A stretch of DNA of 64,000 bases from Pterois miles (GCA_947000775.1 CAMQGK010000299.1:17984001-18048000); one strand, 5' to 3'. Counted from the first letter of the stretch, positions 12,201 through 24,840 are shown. Numbers and translations: made by a program. Notes: a model not told the origin generated them from the sequence alone.

Positions 12201-13556
12201 GTATACAGTATAATGTATGCACTTACTGTCATGTAGCGTCTTACTGTCACTCTGGATAACAGCATCAGTTATGTGTTCATACAGTAGGAGCCTTGACTGC
12301 ATCTCTTCAGTGACCTCTACATTTATCCCATAATCCTCCCCCCATCCCCCCAAACACACATGTTCCACCCAGCAACAGCACCACACCATCTCCCACCATC
12401 AGGCCAATGATGATTAGCCTTGGCACACGCTCTCTCCTCCCTCCGCGGCCTCCTTCACCTCCTCTCTTCCTTGATCTAGTCTTCTTGTCTCTACCTCCGT
12501 TCTTCATTCCCCACCTGTCATTAATCTCCCACCGAACGTCTTTTCATCACACTCCTTTATTCTGCTTCCCATCCCTTCATCTCGTCCTCCCTTCACTCCT
12601 GTGCTTTAATCTCCTTCACATCGCTCATTCATTACACCTCCATCCCTTCGTCACCTTGCTTCCTCTCCATATCCTTCCACGTCATCCATTAATCTGTGCT
12701 TTTTATCAGACCTTAGTTACCTTCCAGCCCCGAGCTAAATCAACTCTGACCCGGGGCTGCTTGCACAAAGAGCTACTTTGACTGCGACTTTGATCGAGCA
12801 AATAGTAAAACGTCTAAGTCAGATGAAGCACAGAGGGGTTCACAAATCATTACAGACTGACTTAATGGCACTGTTTAGGTTTTCAAACACCTGAAAGACT
12901 TCAGATTGAATCAGAAGTCTCTAAATTACAATAATACTTTATTGTCAGATAAAGTCTGAAACGTTTCTGCATCCCAGCAGCTCCATTTACAACATCAATT
13001 GAAACAAGGATATTACATTTGACATGCCATTAAAATCACAGCAGACAGACGTACCATTACCACGTACATGTGATCTTATTATATTATATTATATTATTAG
13101 CCTCTGTTTGTTTGTTTAGGATCGACTGGTGCACAAAACAATGATTCACTCTAAGCCTACTAAATTGTGTCTCCGATTTGTATTTACAGCGCAGGACATA
13201 CAGTAAATGCTATATATTTCTATATCTTTAGGAAAATACTCAAATATTATTCATGTAACAAAAAATGTCTACGTTTATTAGTTGTATAAAGCTGTCTAAA
13301 TCCAGCATAAAGTAGAACTAATTCACTGAGCAACATAATACTCTTTAATACTCGTGACCAAAAGAGCCGGCAGTTCAAGGCACAAATCTGCAGCTGAACA
13401 CAAATAAAAACACATACAAGGAGATTTTTACAAGGACATTTTACTAGAGAAATTCAGTGATGAGTATGAATGATAGAAGAGGTTACATCAGGACTTAAAA
13501 ACTCTTTCCCTTGTTCGCTCAACAACAGCAAATTATATTTTTGTAATTTATTATTA
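9230..13556. other. Non-coding sequence with scattered repeat remnants
   Basis: No supportable exon. The stretch 10,140-10,215 is rich in TTAATCAATTAG-type motifs like those of the repeat at 45,140-45,530. A GC-richer island at 10,780-11,060 has minus-strand open frames without a known domain. A (ATTAT)n tract lies near 13,077-13,098. Pyrimidine-rich low-complexity DNA at 12,420-12,700 explains the 124-codon open frame there. Confidence 0.35.
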
Positions 13557-13790
13557 GCTCCGTCAAGGAGGTTATTTTTACAGTTCAGTCTTTTGTTTGT
13601 CTGTTTGTCAGCAAGATTATGGAAAAACTACAGATCCGATCTTCATGAAATGCAGTTGAAGGTTGTAGTATGAGCCGAGGAAGAAGACTTTTGGAGCGGA
13701 ACCGGATCACGGGCACCCGCATTATTTTTCGTTTCTGGAAAATGGCCTTGGCGGAGGTCAGCAGTTTCCGAGTACCCTTCTAGTTCTGGA
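13557..13790 (+). repeat. Interspersed repeat (fish-typical, class unknown)
   Basis: It contains CTCCGTCAAGGAGGTTATTT, TTTGTCTGTTTGTCAGCAAG, GGAAAAACTACAGATCC, CTTGGCGGAGGTCAGCAG and the end CCGAGTACCCTTCTAGTT. This arrangement is recognised from other fish genomes. Confidence 0.55.
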
Positions 13791-13971
13791 GAATTATTTC
13801 ATTTGTAAACTCTGTTGTTATTTTTTTTTTTAAATAACCACAATGACATGAAAGATGAGAATCTAATCTGTTGTTATATGTATCACATTAACTTTTTTTT
13901 AGTCTTAATTAGTCGGATTCTCCTAAGACTACACTTCACCCCAAAGTCCGGTTTGATTGATTAGTGTGAAC

Positions 13972-14545
13972 CAGGGATGTTAAAATTAACCATTTAGCTG
14001 ATAACTGGCATTAAGCATTCTACCTTTACCTGTGCTATCGGTTTAAAGAAATATAAATTAAATAAATTGAAAAGCTGAGAAAAACTCAGAGGAGCGGTTC
14101 GTCACTTTAAGGAGAAAAGCTGGTCCACCTTAAGAGAGAGCCGGCGCAGATACAAGAAGTAGCTCTGGACTTCCAGCTGAGGAGTTGTAGCTTGACCATG
14201 GCTGCTACAGTAGCTCTCCTGACGGTAAACTGGAGACAGTGAACGCAGCACCGTGGCTGCTACAGTAGCTTTCCTGACGGTAAACTGGAGACAGTGAACG
14301 CAGCACCGTGGCTGCTACAGTAGCTCTCCTGACGGTAAACTGGAGACAGTGAACGCAGCACCGTGGCTGCTACAGTAGCTCTCCTGACGGTAAACTGGAG
14401 ACAGTGAACGCAGCACCGTGGCTGCTACAGTAGCTCCCCTGACGGTGAACTGGAGACAGTGAACGCAGCACCGTGGCTGCTACAGTAACTCTCCTGACGG
14501 TAAACTGGAGACAGTGAACGCAGCACAGTGGCTGCTACAGTAACT
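13972..14545 (+). mobile_element. hAT-like non-autonomous element, copy 1, with minisatellite
   Basis: The left end CAGGGATGTTAAAATTAACC resembles an inverted copy of the right end of copy 2 (ATTAACATCCCTA at 26,679). Inside is the shared block GTCACTTTAAGGAGAAAAGC through TTCCAGCTGAGGAG, then the 55-bp tandem array. The right terminus is absent, so this copy is truncated after the array. Confidence 0.6.
14198..14545 (+). repeat. 55-bp minisatellite, about 6.3 copies
   Basis: Units start with GTGGCTGCTACAGTAGCTC at 14,198, 14,253, 14,308, 14,363, 14,418, 14,473 and 14,528 (the last partial), giving an exact 55-bp period. Units are nearly identical. The same unit is expanded at 25,880-26,537. 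Confidence 0.95.
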
Positions 14546-14786
14546 AGCACCACCCAGAAGATGCTCGTCCCTGATGGTGGCTCACTCTGAACATCCAAAC
14601 CTTCCTACCACTCAATAGAAAACAGCTGCATGTCAGTAGATGAAAACAGATGAACCTTTGATTGACGTATTGATTACCTTTAATAAGCAGAATTGGAGGC
14701 GTTGCCACTTGAGAAGTGAGCGGTCTTCCTTCAGTAATGAGCAACTAATTGATGCAGCCTGTCTTTCTTTTCTGTTTTGACTCCAG

Positions 14787-14878
14787 CTCATTGATTCTCC
14801 TGATGTGTTTTTAACTCCATTCATCCTTGAGATGGTGGAGAGTCCTTCTGAAAGGCCAAACGTGCAGCTCATCAATGA
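14787..14878 (+). other. Possible cryptic or alternative exon
   Basis: A 92-base open segment lies between a good acceptor (TTCTGTTTTGACTCCAG) and a good donor (AATGA followed by GTAAGA). It reads LIDSPDVFLTPFILEMVESP and onwards. Its end phase (two bases over) would join in frame to the last myo1d exon at 26,783. It does not resemble the myosin I tail residues expected before that exon, and no protein family was recognised. It could be a chance arrangement. Confidence 0.15.
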
Positions 14879-14910
14879 GTAAGATTTCACTCGCTGGTCA
14901 AAGACAACAA

Positions 14911-14921
14911 CAACACACACA

Positions 14922-14963
<42 letters not shown>
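14911..14963. repeat. (CA)n microsatellite
   Basis: About 50 bp of CA with one CCC interruption. Confidence 0.95.
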
Positions 14964-14965
<2 letters not shown>

Positions 14966-15762
14966 CTTGTTTAACTGTCCTGCTGTGTGGCTATAATGGC
15001 TCTGCAGTGTGAGACAGCCTCCACCATCTGTGGAGCAGCTACAGTGTCCCCCAGAGACACAGACCTTTGCTTTCTACGTTTCCGGTTGTGTTTCGTCTCC
15101 CGCTGATCTGTTAAACAGAGAGACGTAGAGGTGAGGAGTGTGTCCTTTTGTTTAACCGGGACATCTGTGAACACTGGACTCCTCAGAACAGCTTGCACAA
15201 CTAGCTGTTATTGATAGCCGTCATTTATCCGCTGTCCAGTGGGAAAAGGAGAGAATATATCTCCAGATGCCTTGTGGACAACCCACCAGTGGTCAGCCCC
15301 ACATGTTCGGCTCTGCTTAATGGTATCGCGAGGAATTACGGGCCCAGGAGGTTTGTCTTGATGGGAACAGAACTGGGCTGTGAGGTGATTTTAACATAAT
15401 GGCCACATTTGGTATCACACAGGCTCGTCTTGTGTTTTAACCAGCTTATTATATGATGATATTTTATTTATAATATAACAAATATGTCCATTTTGTATGT
15501 GTGCTGCCTCATGGACTGTCCTGCGAGGTATCCTGTAATTGTAAAATTAGCTTAATGTTTTTGTAGGTAACTGCCTTGGACGACATATGAAATTTAGCTA
15601 TTGTGTTAATCCCAGCATATTTACATTCATGCATATTGCTGGTGGATTAATGTGCATTGCCCTAATTCAATAAATTCAGTTCCAAATGTCACTAGATCTC
15701 AACTACATCCTTGTCTATACATACATAATTCAAACACACTCCACACATTTATTTATAGCAGA

Positions 15763-16570
15763 CCTGGGCCACATCCAGGCCCTCGTGATGGTTCTGCCCG
15801 GCCCGGGAGGTCTGAGGCAAACCACACAATTTTACTTACGAAGCTAAAAACAAAAACGGTAAAGAAAATAGCTTTTGTTTTGAAATGCTCGTGTATTGTT
15901 AGTGTGCTTCTTTCTCTCACACCTGACATTGATGTAAATTGACGAGTGATGTTTGAAGTAGCGTCACCTGCTGAGGCGGCACGTCTATGATAAGTCATGT
16001 ACTGATAAGTATTTTTTCACAGAGGTTGGTGATAAAGCTGTGTGCTTAGTTTGTAACAAACGTGGCTTTATTCAAAGAATAAAACTTGTACTATGACTTT
16101 GAGACAAAACATGCAGAAAAATCCAGAAAGCTGTCTGGAGACGAGAAGGAGAGGACAGCCGAGGGGCTGCTGGCTGAGATACTAAAGCAGAGAGGACTTT
16201 GCAAAGCTGCATGGACCAGAGGAGGAGAGGGAAGGGTTAATGTTATGTTAAATGTTAAATGTAAGTGTTAATGTTAAGTTAAATGTTAAATCCAAGTGTT
16301 AATGTTAAAATAAATGGTAAGTGTAACAGAAACATTCCTACCCTAAACAGTCAGTCCTGTACGGTTCAAAGACTCCTGTATATAATGTCATTTTCTTAAT
16401 AATCTGCTGATTGGAGTTATTCTCAGTATAATAAATGCTGAACAATAAGAATAACAGCATGTTTTCTATAGTGATGAAATAGAGGTTATATCTGACAGTA
16501 TTTGTTTGGTCCCCAGCAGTTATCTGAGTTTCTCGTGTGGCCCCCCAGGAAAAATAATTGCCCACCCCTG
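15763..16570 (+). mobile_element. hAT-like (Charlie/ZBED-type) transposon remnant
   Basis: The left end CAGACCTGGGCCACATCC and right end GGAAAAATAATTGCCCACCCCTGG form imperfect inverted termini of hAT type. The interior holds a broken BED-finger coding relic (16,007-16,245), then short tandem TTAATGTTAAATGTTAAGT-like repeats at 16,237-16,325. Its right part is shared, inverted, with 8,786-9,045. Confidence 0.65.
16007..16245 (+). pseudogene. Broken BED zinc finger / transposase N-terminus
   Basis: One frame gives KYFFTEVGDKAVCLVCNKRG and, after a frameshift near 16,085, a second gives YDFETKHAEKSRKLSGDEKE continuing to about 16,245. Together these resemble the BED finger (C-x2-C, then ...H) of ZBED/GTF2IRD2-type hAT transposases and vertebrate genes derived from them. 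The first His of the pair appears substituted and the frame is shifted, so it is a dead relic. Confidence 0.6.
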
Positions 16571-17260
16571 GTTTATGGGATAATAACTCCTGATTTAAAT
16601 CAATAGTTTCGCCTGAAAGAGCTATTTACCTGCCAGTTTTTCAAATCAGTAGCCCTCTGTTGAGAATCTGTTATATCTGTGTACGTTGTGCGATGGAGAG
16701 GATGAAACACAGGAGACTAACTGAGCTGTTCCTTGTTACAGTTCTCATCAGATAACAGCAGCTGCTGCGTCTGTTTTTATCAAAGCTGCAGTATGTTTGT
16801 TTTCAGTTTGAGGGATTTCAACCAAAAACCAGAAAACTGGGAAATAAATGTATGAAATATTTATGCTCTCACACTTGAGGATCACAAAAGGCATTTTATT
16901 GAAGACACCTCAGGGGCCCTCGGGGGCCCTTGATAGTCAGCCACTGCAGCACCCCAGATATCGCTTACTGTGCACAAAGAGGCAGAAGCTCTAGCTTTGC
17001 ATATTAACAAGAAGAGCTCATGTGTACTTATCTGATCCAGCTTCAAATGGAGCCTCGTGGGAGTTTTGGAGACTCATGATATTGTAAAGCTGAATGAGAC
17101 GGTTTCTCACATGTTTGTGAGCGTGATGAACCCGTCCACAGCTCCTGACCTCTCTCCTCTTCGTCTCATGTCGAGGCCCGGAGCAGCGCTGATGACGCTA
17201 ACAGCCACCAACCAACAGCAGCTCCACCTCTGAACTCCACGTCTTGGTAGATTGACCTCC
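16571..17260. other. Non-coding sequence, nothing recognised
   Basis: No exon or clear repeat was seen. The small inverted motif AGGGGCCCTCGGGGGCCCTT lies at about 16,912. Confidence 0.35.
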
Positions 17261-17278
17261 CTCTTTCTTTCTTTCTCG

Positions 17279-17329
<51 letters not shown>

Positions 17330-17330
17330 T
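17261..17330. repeat. (CTTT)n microsatellite
   Basis: About 70 bp of CTTT tetranucleotides with one GC interruption. It creates spurious Lys/Glu-rich and Phe/Leu/Ser-rich open frames on both strands. Confidence 0.95.
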
Positions 17331-17730
17331 TCGCTTCTACACACATTTTAATCAATACCATTTTTGCTGTCGGTGCGTTTTCACCCCCTTCTTTAAGTGA
17401 CCTACTTGGTAATCTCTCCCGAACTCAGAAAGGGAACGGACAATTAGAGGGAGGTAAAAGAGATATTCATACCCAGATTCACTGCGCTTTCTTAGCTTAG
17501 CAAATACTGCAAGTAAAGGCTGCCTTATGGTATAATCTGATGCAGTAAATCTGCTGAAATAACCCATGACGACTGCTGCAGACGGTTTTCAGATCTGGTC
17601 TTTAGGGTTTTTCCTCCCCCATTTAAACATTTTATTTTCTGCAGTTTGCAGCTGTTTTGTCTCGAGCTCCACAAGACCGAATAAAGAGGCTTTTGTCAAT
17701 CTAGAAGCCACAATAGTAGGTTATTATTAA

Positions 17731-18160
17731 GGCTGTCAATCAGATTTTAATAATAATTCAAATATTTAATTGTGATTAATCATCCATTTTTTTATCTGTT
17801 CAAAATGCACCTTATAGTGAGATTTGTCAAGTAAGAGTCTCATCAACATGGGAGCAAATATGCTGCTTTATGTAAATGTTTGTATATATTTGTTACTGGC
17901 CATCAATTAACAATACAAAACACTGATAAATATTCCTCAGAATAGAAATGATCCAGGTCAGAGGTCAAGGGACCCCAAAAATCACCATGGCAGTTTTTCC
18001 TTGTCAACATTTAGCACAAATTTGGAGCGTTATTTAACCTCCTTCACGACAAGTTAGTATGACGTGTTTGGTACCAATGGATTTATTAGGTTTTCTAGTT
18101 TCATATGATGCCAGTATCTTCACTCGCATTTGCATTAGCATTAGCTTTGATAGCATTATT
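17731..18160 (+). mobile_element. GGCTGTCAA-type dispersed element, copy A
   Basis: It starts GGCTGTCAATCAG, is rich in TTAATTGTGATTAATC, and has the landmarks ATATGCTGCTTTATG, GGTCAGAGGTCAAGG, TGGAGCGTTATTTAACCTCC and GGTTTTCTAGTTTCATATGA. Other copies are at 22,105-22,735 (-), 33,835-34,395 (+), 48,577-49,195 (-) and partly at 56,460-56,620 (+). Terminal GCTGTCAA/TTGACAG inverted motifs suggest a non-autonomous DNA transposon. Copy A lacks the central part present in the others. Confidence 0.65.
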
Positions 18161-18478
18161 TATTAGTAAAGTATTGACAAGAGTCCAACTTTCACTGATA
18201 TAACGTCTGCACTCTTGTCTTGCATCTCATAAAAAGTTATTCTTCATTTTTTTGTGCGTTTTCCTAACAATGTCCAGGAACACCTGTCAGTTTCCATTTG
18301 TTATAGGCATACGGTCTTTTCAAAATAAATTTCCATCTTCACAGGAAACAACTTAGATAGGGCTGCACAATTAATACAAATTTTATTAAAATCAAAATAT
18401 GATCTACTGCATTTTTCAAATCACAGGACGCACAATATGTGTTAAAGGTGAAATGTGTGTCAAAATACCATCGATCCA

Positions 18479-18565
18479 TCCATCCATCCATCCATCCATC
18501 TATCTGTAACCGCTTATCCCGTTAGGGGTCGCGGCCCTGGCCAAGTCGCCAGTCCATCACAGGAG
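18479..18565 (-). mobile_element. SINE-like repeat, 3' fragment
   Basis: Read on the minus strand it gives the family 3' end: GACTGGCGACTTGGCC, then a run ending CGGGATAAGCGGTTAC and short GGAT repeats. It is the same family as 18,826-19,200. Confidence 0.7.
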
Positions 18566-18667
18566 TGTCAAAATAGCATTTTGAATTAAATATTGTGGTG
18601 CTGCAGAGATGTCCTGGCCTTATTCTACAGACTTAAGAAAACATTCCCGCAAAAATCACACCATAAT

Positions 18668-18722
18668 CACTTTATTTCCCCACTGTGGGACTAATAAAGG
18701 AATATCTTATCTTATCTTAATG
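18668..18722 (+). mobile_element. LINE/SINE 3' tail with TATCT repeats
   Basis: CCCCACTGTGGGACTAATAA is followed by AGGAATATCTTATCTTATCT. This is a solitary tail of a non-LTR element or a SINE sharing its tail. Similar tails lie at 22,739, 43,152, 45,066 (-), 47,484 (-), 51,935 (-) and 58,537. Confidence 0.7.
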
Positions 18723-18825
18723 TTTCATGTTATTCAGTGAAAATGAGATTAATGTTGTGACGCTGATCATTTACTGAAATATCACAAATCATATCACAAT
18801 TGCAATTTCAGTCAAAATAACCACG

Positions 18826-19200
18826 GGGGGGCTGCACGGTGGTGTAGTGGTTAGCGCTGTCGCCTCACAGCAAGAGGGTCGCAGGTTTGATTCCGGCTTA
18901 GGGCTCTTCTGTGTGGAGTTTGCATGTTCTCCCCGTGTAAGCGTGGGTTTTCTCCGGGTACTCCGGCTTCCTCCCACCGTCCAAAGACATGCTGTTTAGG
19001 TTAAATTGATGACTCTAAATTGCCCGTAGGTGTGGATGTGAGCTTGAATGGTTGTCTGTCTATATGTTGTCTGTCTCTATGTGTCCTGCGACGGACTGGC
19101 GACCTGTCCAGGGTGAACCCCGCCTTCGCCCAATGCCAGCTGCCAGCCCCCCCCCCCCGCGACCCCCAACGGGATAAGCGGTTGACGATGAATGAATGAC
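18826..19200 (+). mobile_element. SINE-like repeat, near full-length copy
   Basis: It runs from GGGGGGCTGCACGGTGGTG through a box-B-like GGTTTGATTCC, TGCATGTTCTCCCCGTGT, CCAAAGACATGC, GACCTGTCCAGGGTGAACCC and a C-rich tract, to CAACGGGATAAGCGGTTGAC and short GAAT repeats. It is the most complete copy of the family in the window. Confidence 0.8.
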
Positions 19201-21236
19201 TAACCACAATTAAATATTTTCTCAAAATCGTGCAGTCCTCATTCACAATTACATGGATTAGATGGGCCATATATGAATCACGGTGCAGTACGTTTCGTAG
19301 GTGTAGCTGCGATCGGTGTATGAGAACAGCCTGACTGTTGATTTATCCCTCCAGCCCTCTTTGAACACTGAGCTAAAGCACCATGACTGTATCTGAAATC
19401 TGCACACCCACCATGCCATCAACACAGCTTGAGTTCTGCCTTTCTCTCTACATTTCTCAGTTACTCAAACACCACATCTGCAGCTGCAGTACTAGCAAGA
19501 CTGTATAACTTGGGAACAGTGACGCTAATTAAAGACCTGCACTCTGAAAGCCTCTGAGGTAGTTTTCACACTTTAAACTGGGGCAGATCAGGCCAGTTCA
19601 GTTTCAGTCCGTCCAGACTGGTGAATCATATTCGTCCAGGATAATACCTTCTCCTCCCATTAAAAGCCAGATCTAGATTCAGATGTGGTTTCAGGTTTGT
19701 GCTCGTCGTGTGCATCTTTCCTCTCGGTTTCCTCTCCGGTGTGAATGCAGCACACGGCAGCACGTGAGACGTGTGATGCAGCCATGTGAGACACAGAAAG
19801 GGTGTGACAGCGAGAGGAAGAGCTGCTGTGTCAGGTCTGCTGCTAATGCAAATTCATGTAGTTAAGTAGGCAGTGATGAAGGAAGAGAGAAATGTAGAAA
19901 GAGCGACAGGATACAGAAACATGGACTTAAAACAACGGCATCTTGCACAATGTTAGTTTTACACTTCTGTCTAAAAGCAAGCAAACCTTAATTTACTGTC
20001 ATCTCTGACCTGAACCACACCAAACCCACACATACAAACATTCATAACCTTAAACCTAAACCCAAATATCTAAACATACCTTAGTTATTTTTTTCCATGC
20101 TAGCACCATTTATTGTTATTGTTCTTCCAGTCTTTTCTGTTAGTGCTGAAATGTCTCTTTAACTATTTGATAATTTTCCATGAAATTTTTTTCACAAATT
20201 TATATTAATCTCATGAGTAGACTCACACTATTAATACGATATCACTTGTACCGACTGTAGAATAACCGTGCATAGACAATCCATATGGCAAAAAATTAAT
20301 GCATGTAATGTGAACATAATTGTATGAGAAATGGATCCAGGATAATGTCAGTCAGCTTCCCGGCGATGCCAAACGAGCCAGAGCAACACAACCTCCTCTC
20401 CACCATGGAACTTGAGAGAGGACCAGAAATTTGTTTTTAAATCACCGTTGCTTAGTGATGTTAATGGATGTAAATGGAAGCCCCCTTGCATCGAAGTCAT
20501 TTGCCATAGAGGCTCCATCTCTTGGAGGACGGAGGTCCAGGTCTGTCATGTGGAGTGACAGGTTTCCGATACCAAGGGGGCTGCCCAGACGGCGGTATTT
20601 GACAAGTTAGAGGTGAGAACAGGTTGATATACTCTAGAGCAGATGCTTTGAAAACTAAACACAAATTAAAAGTATTTCCTGAAACGTATACATAGATGTA
20701 ATAATGCTCTCACTCTCTTGCAGCACAGCCATCTCTTAAATTAGCCGTCTCTATACTGTCAATGATCTGCTGTTTTAAAAGACTTTGTCTGATCCTGCTG
20801 TGGCTGAAGAAAACGTGGATCTTTAATGTGCACCAGGCGTCTGGAGGAAAGCCTGGCTATCCATCAGTCATAAAGGCAGCATGGTTCTGTCTGCAGTGTG
20901 TGCTCCCTCAGTCCTGCCCCACGGTGCCTGACCTTCACACACAGTATACACTACATGTGTGCATGCTTTCTCCTCACTGCTTGTGTTTCCTTTCTTAATC
21001 TCAGCGTGGTCTCACCAACTGAAATATTGATGTGAGGAGGCATTGGCATCTGTCTCTGACAGATCAACGGCCTGGGCTCATTAACCTCCTGGAGTACAGG
21101 TGTCTTTAGTGCATTCCTTCAGGTTGGACTGTATATTTGTTGTGTATTTACGTTCTCTTGGCACAGAATCTGCTCTAGATTCGCACAATCCAGGTCTGTT
21201 TCTATTGTTTTTGTGTTAAGTATCTTCCTTGCTGTT
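19201..21236. other. Non-coding sequence, nothing recognised
   Basis: No splice-supported exon was seen. The short open frames at 19,683 and 20,762 have no recognisable domain. Confidence 0.35.
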
Positions 21237-21550
21237 GCCATCTTGTTTTTTTTACATCCAGAAGTAACACGAGAGGGTGGCACTAAGTACAATCAAACTC
21301 AAGACATTTTTAGGCGACCAAAAAGGTTATAATTAACTTTCATCAACTGAGACTTGAAACTAGTGATTGAGACCATAAACTCATGTTTACAATGTTTACT
21401 GAGGTAATAAATCAAGTAAGAAGTAGACTCATTTTCTCATTGACTTCTATACAATCAGACTGCTGGATATGAGAAACAACACAGGTTTAAGACACTTCAG
21501 CATTGACTTCACTCCTCAGACCTGGAGTTGCCCCCTGGCAGCAGCTCAGT
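21237..21550 (-). repeat. Dispersed repeat, copy 2 (inverted relative to copy 1)
   Basis: Reverse-complement match to 1,487-1,974, including CATAAACTCATGTTTACAAT and GACTTCTATACAATCAGAC. Confidence 0.6.
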
Positions 21551-22104
21551 GATTTTACCAGAGCAGGAATGAGATTCTTCAGTGTTTTAGCTCCTTTAAT
21601 AGCTTCTAAATTGGCTCCGTCATCTTTGTTGGAAGTGAGGACAGATCCAACTTTGATCACCTCCTGAAAGTCCTGAGTCTTTATGGCAAATCAGCTTTAC
21701 AGAGTGCCCCCCACCTCCACCTCCACCTGCAGCACTCATATATTTTTCAGCAGCAGAGGTCTTGGGGGAGAGCCAGGTACACTATTAGAGGGATGACTCA
21801 GAGGTGGGACTGGATGGCTCCTCAGACTGGAGGTAATCCTGGCTCCTCCACCTCAAAATATTCACGCTCGTCCTCTCCCTCCATTCTCATTTCGCTGTAC
21901 TTTTCTTCACTCTGAAAGCTTTCAGCACCTCCACAGACCCTCTTCTTTCCATTTTCACTTTCCTTTAACTCTGTCTTGAGCCTTGTAGCACCCAATAATA
22001 TAATAATTTACCCTAACCCCTAATTTTGCCTTGCACTTCACCTAATCAAAAATGTAATAAAACACAATAATGTATAACTTTGACAGCAAATTTGTTTTAA
22101 CAGC

Positions 22105-22735
22105 ACTAATTTCTGTAATGTATTAACACAACTTGTGATTTTTAGGCTGTAATGGGCTTAAACTTGGAGTGAAGATACTGGTGTCATATGAAACTAAAAA
22201 ACAAAGGAATCCATCAGTACCAACCAGGTCATACTAACCTGTCGTGAAGGAGGTTAAATAACGTTCTAAACTTGTGCTAAATTTTGTCGAGGAAAAACTG
22301 TCATGTCCTCTGACCTCCAGATATGTGAATGTAAATGGGTTCTCTGGGTCCCCACCAGTCTCCCCTTTACAGAAATGCCCACTTTATGATAGTCACAGTC
22401 AGTCTGGATCAAGTCATTGTCAAGTCAGCACTCTGACACACTGACAGCTGTTGTTGCCTGTTGGGCTGCAGTTTGTTCTGATTGGAGCAGATTGTTGATG
22501 CTAAAGTCAGAACCTGGGAGGGTTTCTGGTCAATATCTGTTATTGCTTTATTGTTAATTGATTTCCAGCAATAAATATATTCATACATTTACATAAAGCA
22601 GCATATTTGCCCACTCCAATGTTGATAAGCATATTAAATACTTGACAAATCTCCCTTTAAGATTCATTTTGAACAGATAAAAATGTGAGATTAATTTGCA
22701 ATTAATCAGGATTAACTATGGACAGTCATGTGATT
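22105..22735 (-). mobile_element. GGCTGTCAA-type dispersed element, copy B
   Basis: Inverted near full-length copy. Landmarks on the plus strand are AGGAGGTTAAATAACGTTC, GTCCCCACCAGTCTCCCCTT, CACACTGACAGCTGTTGTTG and GACAAATCTCCCTTTAAGAT. Confidence 0.7.
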
Positions 22736-22738
22736 GGA

Positions 22739-22787
22739 AATTTCTCCTTGTGGGACAAATAAAGGAATATCTTATCTTATCTTATCA
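22739..22787 (+). mobile_element. LINE/SINE 3' tail with TATCT repeats
   Basis: TTTCTCCTTGTGGGACAAAT is followed by AAAGGAATATCTTATCTTAT. It directly follows the dispersed element at 22,105-22,735. Confidence 0.65.
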
Positions 22788-24840
22788 GAACTATTTTAAT
22801 ATTTGCCCTAGTTTTATTACATTTTTGATCATGTTAAGAGCAATTTTTTTTTTTTTTTTAATTTTCAGGAAATTATTAAAGTGTTGGGCACTACAAGCCT
22901 CCCTAATCCCAACCCCCTTCTCCTCCTATCCTCCATCCTTCCAAGTAAAGAGGAGGATCTTTTGGGAGCAAGTGAGCCTGGACTCACATGGCATGAAGGG
23001 CAAAGACACACAAAGGGAACTGGGGGTAGGGAGAAAGAAACAATTGATTTTCCAGTCGGAGAGAGGCCATCCAGTGAAGGACTAAGTCTGCCCTCGGGGC
23101 TCTGACTGGATCCTGATGGGAAAGGCCAGCCAGTGACCTTAACACCCAACTGATCATGTTTTTCCATGAGATTCAGAGATGAAGTGTAATATTAGTTTTT
23201 ATAGGAATGCCAGAGATATTTATTCAGAGGCAAGCTTTGGCCCTGACGGATCAGAAAGGTGTCGTAGACCTGTCTGGTGAACCCAGTGGAGGCATTTGTA
23301 TTGTATGTATGTTTCTGTGAAAGTGAGCCTAACCCTGTTTGCCCTTCACAAGGAGCACAGCACAGCACAGCATCCCCCTCTGGCTTTTCAGGGAGATGGA
23401 GAAGTAAAGGGATGAGAGACGCCCAGAGAAAGAGACATATCACAACACACACAGTACCATTGGCTGGCTGGCAGCCATGACAGATGGGGGAGTTCAGTTC
23501 ACAGGGGGGTTTCCATGGAAACCGGCATCAGCGCTACCCTGAGCCTCTCAGCTCTGCATAAGCCCGATATACAGAGAGGCGCTCGTTCTGCAGAGGAGTG
23601 CAGCGTGGGCAGCGGGAGCTCGTTGTTTATGACTTATTGTTGTTGCGCAACAAGTCGGTGTCGTCAGGTTCACGACTCACCTCCTAAATTTAGATTTGAG
23701 GGGCAGAAATTGGCGGCTTTGCAATTAATAGATTTGTTTACAGACGACAAAGGCAGCCGTGATCAGTTAACTGTGTCAGTGAGAAAGTGTGTCACGACGA
23801 GCTCTTGACTGAACAGAAAGAGATGCATGTGTCCACCCCTCCTCTCTGAGCTCTTTTACATTTACATTACATCTGTTTTACGCTCATTCTCAACCAGAGA
23901 GCAGTCATCACGTTCATCCTCTCACTCCCCTTCACATTTACATCACATTACATTTATCTCTCTCTCTCTGAAAAGCAGCTTCACAATTTCTACCTCTTTC
24001 TCCACACTCTCTGATTCCCGCCATCGATCCAGTTTAAGAGCAAACGAGGCAAAGCGCCTGTCCGCCCAGAAAGGGTCTAACTAGATGTGACAGGCACTAA
24101 AAGCCAATCCAGCCCAGCAACGACATATGGATCATTACTTCAGCAGCACTCCTGCTTGATTTCTGCTCTGTTATTCATCTTAATTTTCTTAGTGTGTGCT
24201 GAAACATGCACACAGAGACATAATGCAGCATAATCCTGCACATACACTATTATTATTCTCTCCCACACACACTCCTGTATCCTCACAGTATCATACTCTC
24301 CTACATACGCTCACATAAAACAAACAACTACTGTATACGCTCTCAGGATACTATATACAGTATAAGAGGTGTCCCTGAACTTGTAGTGGCTTTATCTAAA
24401 GGGGCTCTGTGTAGGAATTGCAAATTGCTTGTTAACGGTAACCGATAAATGAACTTCCCTGGGCTCCACTATTTCTCACAAGATCAACAAACATGTCGCA
24501 AGTCGTGAACATGAAGCTTTCCGAAACTTTCCACTTACAAGGTCTTGAATGCGACATGAGGGGGCCGTTCATATGGACCGTAAACATGGTAAACACGACC
24601 CCATTTGTTCGTTGTTTACCTTCACAGTGATCATTTGGAGGGAGGCCTCAAGCGACGGACTCAGTGTTGCAGACTGAGTTGCTAGATTTTGGGTCTTTTG
24701 GAGCTAATGCTGCCTGCTGCTGTGGGTTTTTTGTTTGGATATTTTTTAAAATCTCACATACTCTTTAGTTACTTGTTACTCTGGCTTTAAAACTAGTGTT
24801 TTCTCACAAAATAATAAACATTATCTCTCAGTCTAATATT
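22788..24840. other. Non-coding sequence with few repeat traces
   Basis: No coding exon is supported. A poly(T) tract lies near 22,846-22,859. The segment 24,515-24,590 (AAACTTTCCACTTACAAGGT and following) matches 29,295-29,360 and marks another dispersed repeat. Confidence 0.35.

Noticed and set aside
12407..12781. 124-codon plus-strand frame
   Set aside because: It is pyrimidine-rich, low-complexity sequence yielding Leu/Pro/His/Ser-rich peptide with no domain.
17107..17361. Lys/Glu-rich minus-strand protein
   Set aside because: It is the translation of a (CTTT)n microsatellite.
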